Position numbers and translations under genes: made by a program. DNA of 64,000 nt from CALODL01 sp942492115 (lineage in GTDB: Bacteria > Planctomycetota > Phycisphaerae > UBA1845 > CAIVHJ01), in NCBI GenBank assembly GCA_942492115.1, contig CALODL010000002.1, positions 62,001 through 126,000 of the forward strand, written 5' to 3'. Each line of letters starts with the position of its first letter. Positions within the stretch are counted from its first letter, which is position 1. The notes below the pieces were generated by a model, which was not told the origin of the DNA, did no database searches, and saw only the letters and a list, made by a program, of their open reading frames with translations. This document shows positions 8,086-16,288 of the stretch, piece by piece.

Positions 8086-8664
8086 ATGAAACAAGTAATC
8101 ATCGGGATTGTGGTCGTCGGCCTCGGCGGCATGTGTCTGGTCGGAGGCTGTCTGGTCAGTGGCTACAACACAGCGGTTGGTTTGGATGAAAGGGTCACCT
8201 CCGAGTGGGCACAGGTCGAGAACATCCTGCAATCACGTTTCGATCTGATCCCGAATCTCGTCGAGACCGTCAAAGGCATCACCGGCCATGAGTCCGACGT
8301 CTATACCAGCATCGCCAAATCGCGCGAGTCATACTTCTCGGCCAAGAGCGTCGAGGGCAAGGCGGAAGCGACCTCAGCAATGAACTCGGCGCTCAGTCGG
8401 TTGTTGATGCTCAAGGAAACGTATCCCGAGTTGCGCTCCAATGAGAATTTCCTCAAATTGCAGGACAGCATCGAGGGCACGGAGCGTCGACTGGCCGTCG
8501 AGCGCAAACGCTACAACGATACCGTCAGAGCGCTGAACACCTTCGTACGCGGCCTCGGTGGCAAGATCTATGCGTCACTCGCCGGTGTGCAACAGCGCGA
8601 GTACTTCGAGATCGATGACGCGGCTCGGGAGACGCCCAAAGTCGACTTCGGTTCGGATGATTGA
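8086..8664 (+). CDS. lemA: LemA family protein
   Basis: A 192-residue membrane-anchored helical protein with the LemA signature: one N-terminal membrane segment, YNTAVGLDERVTSEWAQVENILQSR, then RFDLIPNLVETVKG, and a late YNDTVRALNTFVR. The N-terminus faces outside in the usual model. It has an excellent Shine-Dalgarno, AGGAG, seven bases before ATG at 8086. The N-terminus also holds GGCLVSG with a Cys at the end of the hydrophobic stretch, which looks like a lipoprotein cleavage site (LVGGC), so it may be lipid-anchored rather than membrane-spanning. LemA and TPM proteins are often neighbours. Biochemical function is unknown. Confidence 0.9.
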   Translation: MKQVIIGIVVVGLGGMCLVGGCLVSGYNTAVGLDERVTSEWAQVENILQSRFDLIPNLVETVKGITGHESDVYTSIAKSRESYFSAKSVEGKAEATSAMNSALSRLLMLKETYPELRSNENFLKLQDSIEGTERRLAVERKRYNDTVRALNTFVRGLGGKIYASLAGVQQREYFEIDDAARETPKVDFGSDD

Positions 8665-8684
8665 CGTCCGTGCATGCGGCCCGC

Positions 8685-9362
8685 TCAAACGGCGTGACCA
8701 CATAGCGCGTCGGAGGTGGCATCGGGGTCCTCGACACGCTTGATCTCACGGGCCGGCAGTCCGGCAACGGTGGTCATTGGTGAGACGTCGTGCAGGACGA
8801 CCGCACCGGCGCCGATGACGGCGTCGTGGCCGATGCGCACCCGCTGAATGACGGTTGCGCCGATGCCGATGAAGGCACCCGACTCAACCATCACGCGTCC
8901 GGCGAGTCGCGCGCCTGGACAGACGTGCGTAGCCGTGCCGATCATGGTCTCATGGTCGACGATGCAACCCGTATTGAGGATTGTGGCGTCGCCGATCTGG
9001 CAGTGGGCGCACACCAGGGCGCCCGCCGCAACCACGATACAGCGGCCCAACGTGCAGCTGTCCGCGATGTTGGCTGAAGGGTGAATGGCGTTGACCAGTT
9101 CCAAGCCATGCCGCTCGACGCAATCGAAGAAACTGCGGCGTGTGCCGTTGTCTCCGATGGCGATGATGGCTCCGGCCACACCATCGCTCACCAGGGCGGG
9201 GAGCATCTGCAGCGGTCCAAGAACCGGGACTCCATCGACAAACGACCCATGCAACTCCGGACGCGAGTCGAGAAAGCCCGTTGGCTCGTGTATGGCGGCC
9301 TGGCGCATGATGTCCAGCACCACTCGGCCGTGGCCACCTGCGCCGATGATCACACTCTTCAT
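8685..9362 (-). CDS. NeuD/PglD-like sugar O- or N-acetyltransferase
   Basis: A 225-residue protein of the sialic-acid O-acetyltransferase NeuD family. The N-terminal third is a Rossmann-like UDP-sugar binding domain (VIIGAGGHGRVVLDIM, residues 4-19), and the rest is a left-handed beta-helix of hexapeptide repeats, with IHPSANI, GALVCAHCQIGDATILNTGCIVDHE containing the catalytic-type His, and GAVVLHDVSPMTTVAGLPAREI at the end. It acetylates an amino-sugar or acyl-neuraminate-like substrate with acetyl-CoA, consistent with the sugar genes at the left of the window. It is transcribed towards lemA and stands alone. Confidence 0.85.
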   Translation of the reverse strand: MKSVIIGAGGHGRVVLDIMRQAAIHEPTGFLDSRPELHGSFVDGVPVLGPLQMLPALVSDGVAGAIIAIGDNGTRRSFFDCVERHGLELVNAIHPSANIADSCTLGRCIVVAAGALVCAHCQIGDATILNTGCIVDHETMIGTATHVCPGARLAGRVMVESGAFIGIGATVIQRVRIGHDAVIGAGAVVLHDVSPMTTVAGLPAREIKRVEDPDATSDALCGHAV

Positions 9363-9550
9363 ATCAACTGTACCTCGGTCCTGAGCAGCGTACCCTCCAG
9401 ACCATCGTTATCGGAACAACTGCCCTCCGGACTTGCCTCGCGTGGCGGAACGGTGGACGGGGCGGTATGGTACCGCGATGCGGCCGCACGGGCGTCCTCC
9501 GTCGAGCGGCCGCGGGATGATGACAGAGGACGAGTGGAGCGGAACCGACC

Positions 9551-11242
9551 ATGGCCAGACAGCTGATCGAATGCGTGCCGAACTTCAGTGAGGGCAACGA
9601 CATGCAGGTGATCAACCAGATCACTGCACAGATCGAAGGGGTTGAAGGGGCCCGTTTACTGGATGTGGATCCCGGGAAGGCGACCAACCGCACGGTGGTG
9701 ACGCTCGTTGGTGAGCCGGAGCCGGTGATCGAGGCCGCCGTACGGGCCGCCAGAGCGGCGGCCGAACTGATCGACATGAGCAAGCATCATGGTGAGCACC
9801 CGCGTTTCGGCGCCATGGACGTCTGCCCACTGGTGCCGATTTCCGGTATCACCATGGACGAGACCGTCGAGTACGCCCGTGTCCTGGCACGCCGCCTGGG
9901 CGAAGAAATTGGTCTGACCATCTACTGCTATGAAAATGCCGCGCTCAGCCCCGAGAGACAGAATCTTGCTCAGGTGCGTGCGGGTGAGTACGAAGGCCTC
10001 GCCGAGCGGCTGCGTGATCCTGCGTGGCAGCCCGACTTCGGGCCAGCCGAATTCAACGTTCGCAGTGGCGCCACCGCCGTCAGTGCCCGGGATTTTCTGG
10101 TGGCGTACAACATCAACCTCAATACGACCTCGACGCGCCGGGCAAATGCCATCGCTTACGATGTCCGCGAGAAGGGGCGGGTCAAGACTGATGACGGGAC
10201 ACCGAGTGGCAAGCCCGTTCTCGATTCTGCGGGCAACACGGTGTGGACCCCCGGAACCCTGAAGTGTGTGAAGGGCATCGGTTGGTTCATCGAGGAGTAC
10301 GGCGTTGCTCAGATTTCGATGAACCTGACCAACATTCGGGCCACGCCGGTTCATGTTGCATTCGACGAGGTGTGTCGCGCGGCCCAGGCCCGCGGCATCC
10401 GGGTCACGGGATCGGAATTGGTCGGACTCATTCCGCTGCAGGCCATGCTCGATGCCGGGCGTTACTTTCTGCGCAAGCAACAGCGTTCCACCGGCGTGTC
10501 CGACACAGAACTGATCAAGATTGCAGTCAAGTCGATGGGCCTGGACGAGCTGTATCCGTTCAAATCTGAAGAAAAGATCATCGAGGTCATGCTCGAGAGC
10601 GACCGGGCGAACCAGCTCGTCGATTTGTCGTTGAAGGGCTTTGTCGAGGAAACTGCCGCGGAATCGCCCGCGCCGGGTGGCGGATCGGTTGCTGCCGCGG
10701 CCGGAGCGATGGGGGCCGCGCTCGCGACCATGGTCGCCAATCTGTCCGCCCACAAACGCGGATGGGATGAGCGCTGGGACGAGTTTTCCACCTGGGCCGA
10801 AGCGGGCAAGGCCCACCACGACGAATTGCTCCGTCTCATAGATGACGACACGGCAGCGTTCAACGGCATCATGGCAGCGTTCAAGCTTCCGCAGACAACG
10901 CCTGCTGAAGAGGCTGTGCGCCACGAACACATCCAGGCTGCTACCCGGCGTGCCATCGAGATCCCGTTCCGCGTCATGGAGGTTGCGTTCGACTCGATGA
11001 TGGTCATCAAGAAGATGGCTGAAATCGGCAATCCCAATTCCGTATCCGATGCCGGTGTCGGTGCTCTGTGTGCACGCACTGCGGTCATGGGGGCATTCCT
11101 CAATGTCAAGATCAACGCGTCGGACGTCGAAGACAAAGAATTCATCGGCCGCATGATCGAGAACGGCCAGCGCATGGTCGACCAGGCCGCGACGCTGGAA
11201 CGCGAGATCATCGACATCGTGAATGGCAAGATCGATGGTTGA
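9551..11242 (+). CDS. ftcD: Bifunctional glutamate formimidoyltransferase / formimidotetrahydrofolate cyclodeaminase
   Basis: A 563-residue fusion that moves the formimino group from formiminoglutamate to tetrahydrofolate and then deaminates it to 5,10-methenyl-THF. The N-terminal formiminotransferase domains (about 1-330) begin with CVPNFSEGND and include HHGEHPRFGAMDVCPLVPI, where His-83 corresponds to the catalytic His. The cyclodeaminase domain (about 355-563) is helical, with AAESPAPGGGSVAAAAGAMG near its start. The length fits animal and bacterial FTCD. It overlaps folD by a few bases, and FolD acts on its product, so the pair is a coherent one-carbon unit. No histidine-degradation gene is visible in the window. 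Confidence 0.93.
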   Translation: MARQLIECVPNFSEGNDMQVINQITAQIEGVEGARLLDVDPGKATNRTVVTLVGEPEPVIEAAVRAARAAAELIDMSKHHGEHPRFGAMDVCPLVPISGITMDETVEYARVLARRLGEEIGLTIYCYENAALSPERQNLAQVRAGEYEGLAERLRDPAWQPDFGPAEFNVRSGATAVSARDFLVAYNINLNTTSTRRANAIAYDVREKGRVKTDDGTPSGKPVLDSAGNTVWTPGTLKCVKGIGWFIEEYGVAQISMNLTNIRATPVHVAFDEVCRAAQARGIRVTGSELVGLIPLQAMLDAGRYFLRKQQRSTGVSDTELIKIAVKSMGLDELYPFKSEEKIIEVMLESDRANQLVDLSLKGFVEETAAESPAPGGGSVAAAAGAMGAALATMVANLSAHKRGWDERWDEFSTWAEAGKAHHDELLRLIDDDTAAFNGIMAAFKLPQTTPAEEAVRHEHIQAATRRAIEIPFRVMEVAFDSMMVIKKMAEIGNPNSVSDAGVGALCARTAVMGAFLNVKINASDVEDKEFIGRMIENGQRMVDQAATLEREIIDIVNGKIDG

Positions 11243-12086
11243 GCACGGTGACCGCCTGATGCATGGAACGGCTCTGGCGCGCAGCATACTCGATCAGGCT
11301 GCGGTGAAGGTCAAAGCCTTGCATGACACGGCACGGGTCACACCGTCACTGGCCACCGTACTCGTTGGCAACGATCCGTCATCGGCGACTTATGTACGCA
11401 TGAAAGCCAAGCGTTGCGAGGAGGCCGGCATGCGCTCGGTGCGCGTCGAGCTGCCTGCGACGACATCGACCGACGAGCTGGTCCACGAGATTGGCAAGCT
11501 CTCGGAGGACGACTCCATCCACGGCATCCTGTTGCAGCATCCCGTGCCTCAGCCGATCGACAAGCGCGCCGCTTTCGAGGCCATCCCGCCAGCCAAGGAC
11601 GTCGATGGTGTCACGTCTGCGGCGTTGGGCCGAACCGTACTGGGCATGCCGGCTTTTCGACCGTGCACGCCGATGGGCATCATGAGCCTGCTGGCCGCCT
11701 ACGATGTCGAGATCGAAGGACTGCACGCTGTGGTCATCGGGCGTAGCCCGATTCTCGGTCGTCCCATGGCTTCGATGTTGATCAACGCCCATGCCACGGT
11801 GACACTGTGCCATTCGCGTACCCGCGAGCTGCCGGCAATCGTCAGGCAGGCCGACCTGCTGATCGCGGCGGTCGGCCGTCCGCGTTTCGTACAGGGAGAC
11901 TGGCTCAAGCCCGGTACGGTGGTGGTCGACGCGGGGTACAACCCGGGCAACATTGGTGACGTCGACTTCGACAGTGCCATCCAGGTCGCCAGGTTGTTAA
12001 CTCCCGTGCCTGGCGGAGTCGGCCCGATGACGATCGCCACGCTGATCGATCAGACGGCAGACGCCGCGAAGCAGCAATTGGGCTGA
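11235..12086 (+). CDS. folD: Methylenetetrahydrofolate dehydrogenase / cyclohydrolase
   Basis: Interconverts 5,10-methylene-, 5,10-methenyl- and 10-formyl-THF with NADP. The protein (283 residues from this start) has the FolD landmarks in order: LVGNDPSSATYVRMKAKRCEE with the catalytic Tyr and Lys, LLQHPVPQP, PAKDVDG, RPCTPMG, the nucleotide-binding GRSPILGRP, and VPGGVGPMT near the end. In-frame ATGs exist at 11223, 11235 and 11259; none has a strong ribosome site, and I chose 11235, which overlaps the ftcD stop by eight bases. The overlap implies coupled translation with ftcD. Confidence 0.93.
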   Translation: MVEHGDRLMHGTALARSILDQAAVKVKALHDTARVTPSLATVLVGNDPSSATYVRMKAKRCEEAGMRSVRVELPATTSTDELVHEIGKLSEDDSIHGILLQHPVPQPIDKRAAFEAIPPAKDVDGVTSAALGRTVLGMPAFRPCTPMGIMSLLAAYDVEIEGLHAVVIGRSPILGRPMASMLINAHATVTLCHSRTRELPAIVRQADLLIAAVGRPRFVQGDWLKPGTVVVDAGYNPGNIGDVDFDSAIQVARLLTPVPGGVGPMTIATLIDQTADAAKQQLG

Positions 12087-12122
12087 TCGAGCCGGGGTCC
12101 CACTGCGTCGTGGTGAGTCTCT

Positions 12123-15100
12123 TCAACCTGCTTTGAAGTACCGCGCTTCAGGATGATGACAGATCAGGGCAGAGGTCGACTGCTCCGGATCCAGTTGCCA
12201 TTCTTCGGTCAGGGTGACGCCAATTGCTTCCGGCTGCAGCAGGGGCCAGATGAGTGCGTGGTCTTCGAGGTTGGGGCACGCGGGGTAACCGAAACTGTAT
12301 CGCGATCCCTGGTAACCCTGCTTGAAGAGCTCACGAATCTCCCGCGCATCCTGGCCGGCAATCCCCAGCTCGACGCGAATCTGTTTGTGCATGTACTCGG
12401 CGAGCGCTTCGGCGCCTTCGACCCCGAGGCCGTGCAGGTGCAGATAGTCACGATAGCGGTCGTTCTCGAACCAGGCCCGGGCAACCTCCGTGACCGTCTG
12501 GCCCATGGTGACGATGCTGAACGCGATGACGTCCTGTTGTCCCGTGTCCTGCGGTCGGAAGTAGTCTGCGATGCAGCGGTAGGGTGGCTTGCGTTCACGT
12601 GGAAAGCTCAAACGAGTGAGCTCGCGCGTGCGCTCCTGTGGATCGAAGACCATGACATCGTTGCCGGCGCTGGCGCATGGCCAGTAGCCGTAGATTGCCT
12701 GGGGATGAAGGATGTCGTCGCGCGTGCATGTCGCCAGCAGTTCGCGATAAATGGGGCGAACCTCCTCTTCGATGTAGCGGCGATAGGCAGCTTCTTCGCG
12801 CCGGGCCCGTTTGTATTGCCATTGGACCTGGAACAGCATGGTCTCGTTCATGAAGGCCATGACCGCTGGCACCGGAACGTGCTCGACGACACGACGGCCC
12901 CAGAATGGCGGGCTCGGAATGTCGTTGTCCATCGCGGTGGCGCTGCGCTGTGGCATGGGCGCTGTGGCGGCGGCAGCGCGGGGTGCCTTGGCCTTGGCGG
13001 CCGCGGGTTCACGACGCGTTGTATCTCCCAGGGCAATTTCGCCCATGAGGGCCAGGCCTTCGAAAGCGTCTTTGGCGTAATCCAATCTGCCCCTGTACAC
13101 CGTGCGTAAATCGTGTTCGACGTAGCGCCGCGTCAGAGCGGCTCCACCGAGAATCACCGGCATGTCGATCGCACGTTCGTTGAGGACCTCGAGATTGTCC
13201 TTCATGATGACCGTTGATTTGACCAGGAGTCCGCTCATGCCGATGGCGTCGGCGTCCACCTCACTTGCTTTGGACACGATGGCGTTGATCGGCTGCTTAA
13301 TGCCGAGGTTGTACACGGTGTATCCGTTGTTGGTCAGGATGATATCGACGAGGTTCTTGCCAATGTCGTGGACATCGCCCTTGACCGTCGCCAGCACGAT
13401 GCGCCCTTTCGACTGGCCCTCGATGCGCTCCATGTGTGGTTCGAGGTGCGCGACGGCAGCTTTCATCGTCTCGGCCGACTGCAGCACGAATGGAAGTTGC
13501 ATCTGACCACTGCCGAACAACTCGCCAACGGTCTTCATCCCATCGAGCAGGATGTTGTTGATGATGTCCAGCGCCGGATGATCCTGCAGCGCGGCATCGA
13601 GGTCGCCTTCGAGGCCGGGGCGATCACCGTCGATGATGCGATGCTTGAGTCGCTCATCCACGGGCAGCTCTGCGGTTCGGACCTTCTGGGCGGTCGAGGC
13701 GTCACTGTAGCATGCGAGCAGCGCCTGCAGCGGGTCGTAGGAGCAGTGCCCGGCGTTGTCGAAGCGCCGGCGGTCGAAAATAAGATCCTCGGCGATGGTT
13801 CTGTTTTCTTCGGGAATCTTGTAAATCGGCTGGATGCCGGCGGCGTGGACGATGGCTGCGTCGAGGCCGTATTCGAGGGCATGGTGCAGGAATACGCTGT
13901 TGAGCGTCGAGCGCGCGGCAGGCAGCAGTCCGAAGCTGATGTTCGACAGGCCCAGCACGGTATAGGTGCCGGGCAGTTCGGTCTTGATTCGCTTGATGGC
14001 CTCGAGCGTTGCGTGGCCCAGTTTGCGATCGTCTTCATTGCCCGTGCAGATCGTGAACGTCAACGGGTCGAAGATGACGTCCTGTGGTCTGAGGCCATGG
14101 TCATCTACGCACATCGACAGAATACGGGTGGCCACCTCGATCTTGCGCTGGGCGTCCTTGGCCATGCCCTCTTCATCGATGGTCAAGGCCACCACCGCGG
14201 CACCGAACTGCCGCGCCAGCCGGCACAGATGATCGAGTTTGTCACGGCCGTCTTCGAGGTTGATGCTGTTGATGATGCAGCGGCCTCCGGCGAGCTTGAG
14301 GCACGCCTCGACGACTTCGACTTCCGTGGAGTCGATCATCAATGGCACGGATACATCGGTCGTAAACCGGCTGACGATCCCGCACATATCTGCGGCCTCG
14401 TCGCGTCCGACGAAAGCGCCACAGACATCGATGACGTGCGCGCCTTCCTTGATTTGCTGGCGGGCCATCTGCACCATGCCATCGAGGTCTCCCGCTTCGA
14501 GCAGTTCGCGAAAGCGCCGCGAACCGTTGGTGTTGGTGCGTTCGCCTACGATCAGGAAGCTGGTATCCTGTTCAATGGCCGCCGCCGAGTACACGCTGCT
14601 GACCGCCGGCTTCATGGCCACGCTGCGCGACACCGGGGGGCGTGTTCCGATGGCTTCGATCGTTGCAGCGAGATGAGCCGGCGTCGTTCCGCAGCATCCG
14701 CCCACGATATTGACGCCATCGACCTCGACGAACTCCTTCAGCCATTTGGCCAGTTCATCCGGTGTGAGGGCATAGTGCGGCTTGCCCTCGACGAGTTGCG
14801 GCAGTCCGGCGTTCGGCTGCACGCTCAGGAATCGGTCACAATTCTGTTTCAGGTATCTGACGTGTTCACTCATTTCCTGCGGGCCGGTGGCGCAATTGAA
14901 CCCGATGACCTGAATCTCTGGATAGGCGTCGAGCGCTGCGACTGCCGCAGCGAGATCGGTGCCCACGAGCATGGTTCCAAAGGTCTCCATGGTCACCTGC
15001 ACGATGATCGGTACGGTGCGTCCGCGTTCGGTCATCGTCGAAACCGCGGCCCACAGCGCGCCTTTGGCCTGCAGGATGTCCTGGCATGTTTCGATGGCCA

Positions 15101-15560
15101 GGAGATCCACGCCGCCGTCAAGGAGGCCGCGAACTTGCTCGGCGTAGCTATCGACGACCGTGTCCCAGTCGATTTGGCGCAGGGTCGGCAGCTTGGTGCC
15201 AGGGCCCATTGACCCGGCAACGAAACGCGGTTTGTCAGTCGTAGCAAACTTGTCAGCGACCCCGCGCGCCAGCTCTGCTGCGGTGCGATTGATTTCGTAT
15301 GTGCGCTCCGCCAAGTCGAACTCTGCCAGCACATGCTTCATGCCGCCGAACGTGTTCGTTTCGATGGCATCGCAGCCGACGCGCAGGAACTCTGCATGCG
15401 TCTCAACAATCACGTCGGGGCGCGTCAGGGTGATGACTTCGGAACAGTTCTCCAGATCGTTGTAATCACTGAGCGGCAGGTCGCGATCCTGTATGGCTGT
15501 ACCCATTGCGCCATCGAAGAACAGTACGCGCGTCTTGAGGCATTCGAGGAACCTGCTCAC
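12123..15560 (-). CDS. metH: Cobalamin-dependent methionine synthase
   Basis: Transfers a methyl group from 5-methyl-THF to homocysteine through methylcobalamin. The 1145-residue chain holds all four modules: the homocysteine domain (1-320) with zinc ligands Cys-223 (GFNCATGP) and Cys-289/290 (GGCCGTTP); the pterin-binding domain (about 340-600, with VIDVCGAFVGRDEAAD and DPLTFTICTGNED); the B12 domain with KGDVHDIGKN near 725-733, whose His is the lower cobalt ligand; and a C-terminal reactivation domain with GYPACPNLED. The GTG at 15560 is preferred over 15566 because AGGAG lies five bases upstream of it and overlaps the earlier codon. It converges on folD. An Ala-Pro-rich linker (about 865-895) separates B12 and activation domains. 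Confidence 0.97.
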   Translation of the reverse strand: MSRFLECLKTRVLFFDGAMGTAIQDRDLPLSDYNDLENCSEVITLTRPDVIVETHAEFLRVGCDAIETNTFGGMKHVLAEFDLAERTYEINRTAAELARGVADKFATTDKPRFVAGSMGPGTKLPTLRQIDWDTVVDSYAEQVRGLLDGGVDLLAIETCQDILQAKGALWAAVSTMTERGRTVPIIVQVTMETFGTMLVGTDLAAAVAALDAYPEIQVIGFNCATGPQEMSEHVRYLKQNCDRFLSVQPNAGLPQLVEGKPHYALTPDELAKWLKEFVEVDGVNIVGGCCGTTPAHLAATIEAIGTRPPVSRSVAMKPAVSSVYSAAAIEQDTSFLIVGERTNTNGSRRFRELLEAGDLDGMVQMARQQIKEGAHVIDVCGAFVGRDEAADMCGIVSRFTTDVSVPLMIDSTEVEVVEACLKLAGGRCIINSINLEDGRDKLDHLCRLARQFGAAVVALTIDEEGMAKDAQRKIEVATRILSMCVDDHGLRPQDVIFDPLTFTICTGNEDDRKLGHATLEAIKRIKTELPGTYTVLGLSNISFGLLPAARSTLNSVFLHHALEYGLDAAIVHAAGIQPIYKIPEENRTIAEDLIFDRRRFDNAGHCSYDPLQALLACYSDASTAQKVRTAELPVDERLKHRIIDGDRPGLEGDLDAALQDHPALDIINNILLDGMKTVGELFGSGQMQLPFVLQSAETMKAAVAHLEPHMERIEGQSKGRIVLATVKGDVHDIGKNLVDIILTNNGYTVYNLGIKQPINAIVSKASEVDADAIGMSGLLVKSTVIMKDNLEVLNERAIDMPVILGGAALTRRYVEHDLRTVYRGRLDYAKDAFEGLALMGEIALGDTTRREPAAAKAKAPRAAAATAPMPQRSATAMDNDIPSPPFWGRRVVEHVPVPAVMAFMNETMLFQVQWQYKRARREEAAYRRYIEEEVRPIYRELLATCTRDDILHPQAIYGYWPCASAGNDVMVFDPQERTRELTRLSFPRERKPPYRCIADYFRPQDTGQQDVIAFSIVTMGQTVTEVARAWFENDRYRDYLHLHGLGVEGAEALAEYMHKQIRVELGIAGQDAREIRELFKQGYQGSRYSFGYPACPNLEDHALIWPLLQPEAIGVTLTEEWQLDPEQSTSALICHHPEARYFKAG

Positions 15561-16288
15561 CGTCACTCCTTATTCATCCGCGGGGCGTTAGAACAGCAAA
15601 ATGACTGCACTCTGGAGAGGCGGTACGGCATTTTGTACGGCCAGAGGATGCTATCTAGCATAACTCTTTGACGAAAAGCAAGTTAGCCCAGGCTCTGTGA
15701 ATATCGGTGTCATGGCAATTCATTCTCTTCCGCAAATGCGCTTTTTGGAGTACCCGCGCAAGCAATGCTGATTGCTGGAGTTGGCGGATCGATGGGGCCT
15801 GATCGATTCAGCCTACTCCATGCACTGGAGGCGGAATTAATCCCCTCTAATTGTACTTTGTTTCTCCTCTGGTAAGATTACTGTTTGAGTGAAGGACGTC
15901 CGCGTGACGGAACTATCCACTCACCACGGGTAGCTACTCTGCGCTAGTTGAAAGGGAGAGAGAGGGGTGTCGCTGGTTCTAATCTGGAACCCCCCCTCTT
16001 GAATAACAACAACCATGTTGTTATCTCTCATATTGTTGCTGCTCTTGGCCCCGGGGTGTGTCGAAGGTCGCTGGGGCAGGCTGTCGTCAGGCATGGCGAC
16101 AAGAACAATCAACGATGCGATTCACGAGCTGCCCAGACCAGTAAGTTTGCGGCATGCGGATCAGAACACAACGCAACGAAACGTAATGAAGTCAAGCTGC
16201 AGTGTGGTGCTGTTTACTGTCTGCAGCCTTCTCAACAAGCCACCCTTGGGAGGGGGCGTCAACCGTGTCAAAGGGTAAAGGAGTGAAC
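15561..16288. other. Divergent intergenic region between metH and a large secreted protein gene
   Basis: No convincing gene lies in these 728 bases. On the plus strand there is a possible promoter, TTGTAC at 15851-15856 and TAAGAT at 15873-15878 (16-base spacer, a modest match), which would give a leader of about 400 bases. That leader holds a purine-rich/pyrimidine-rich pair of arms around 15958-16000 enclosing GGTTC/GAACC, and a perfect 9-bp hairpin at 16003-16024 with an ACCA loop. A frame at 16015-16278 starts with a hydrophobic run ending in a Cys but looks random afterwards. On the minus side, about 100 bases before metH hold repeated GTAC-containing arms; I could not match this to any known riboswitch. 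Confidence 0.5.
16003..16024 (+). other. Perfect 9-bp stem, 4-base-loop hairpin in the leader of the 16289 gene
   Basis: ATAACAACA and TGTTGTTAT face each other across a four-base ACCA loop. It is AT-rich in otherwise GC-rich DNA and has no following T-run, so it is not an ordinary terminator. It could be an operator for a dimeric regulator, or a leader RNA element. Confidence 0.5.

Noticed and set aside
9656..11287. 543-residue ORF opposite ftcD
   Set aside because: Antisense to a well-matched enzyme gene, with no domain of its own.
13368..15212. 614-residue ORF on the plus strand opposite metH
   Set aside because: It lies wholly antisense to metH, has no recognisable domain or ribosome site, and its composition is that of a GC-rich shadow frame.
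15570..15700. Possible SAM, SAH or cobalamin riboswitch before metH
   Set aside because: The metH leader shows repeated GTAC-containing arms but none of the conserved core sequences of those riboswitches that I could recognise. A covariance-model search would decide.
16015..16278. 87-residue ORF with a hydrophobic start ending in a Cys (lipoprotein-like)
   Set aside because: Only the first 15 residues look like a signal; the rest is random, there is no ribosome site, and the frame ends just before a well-supported gene.
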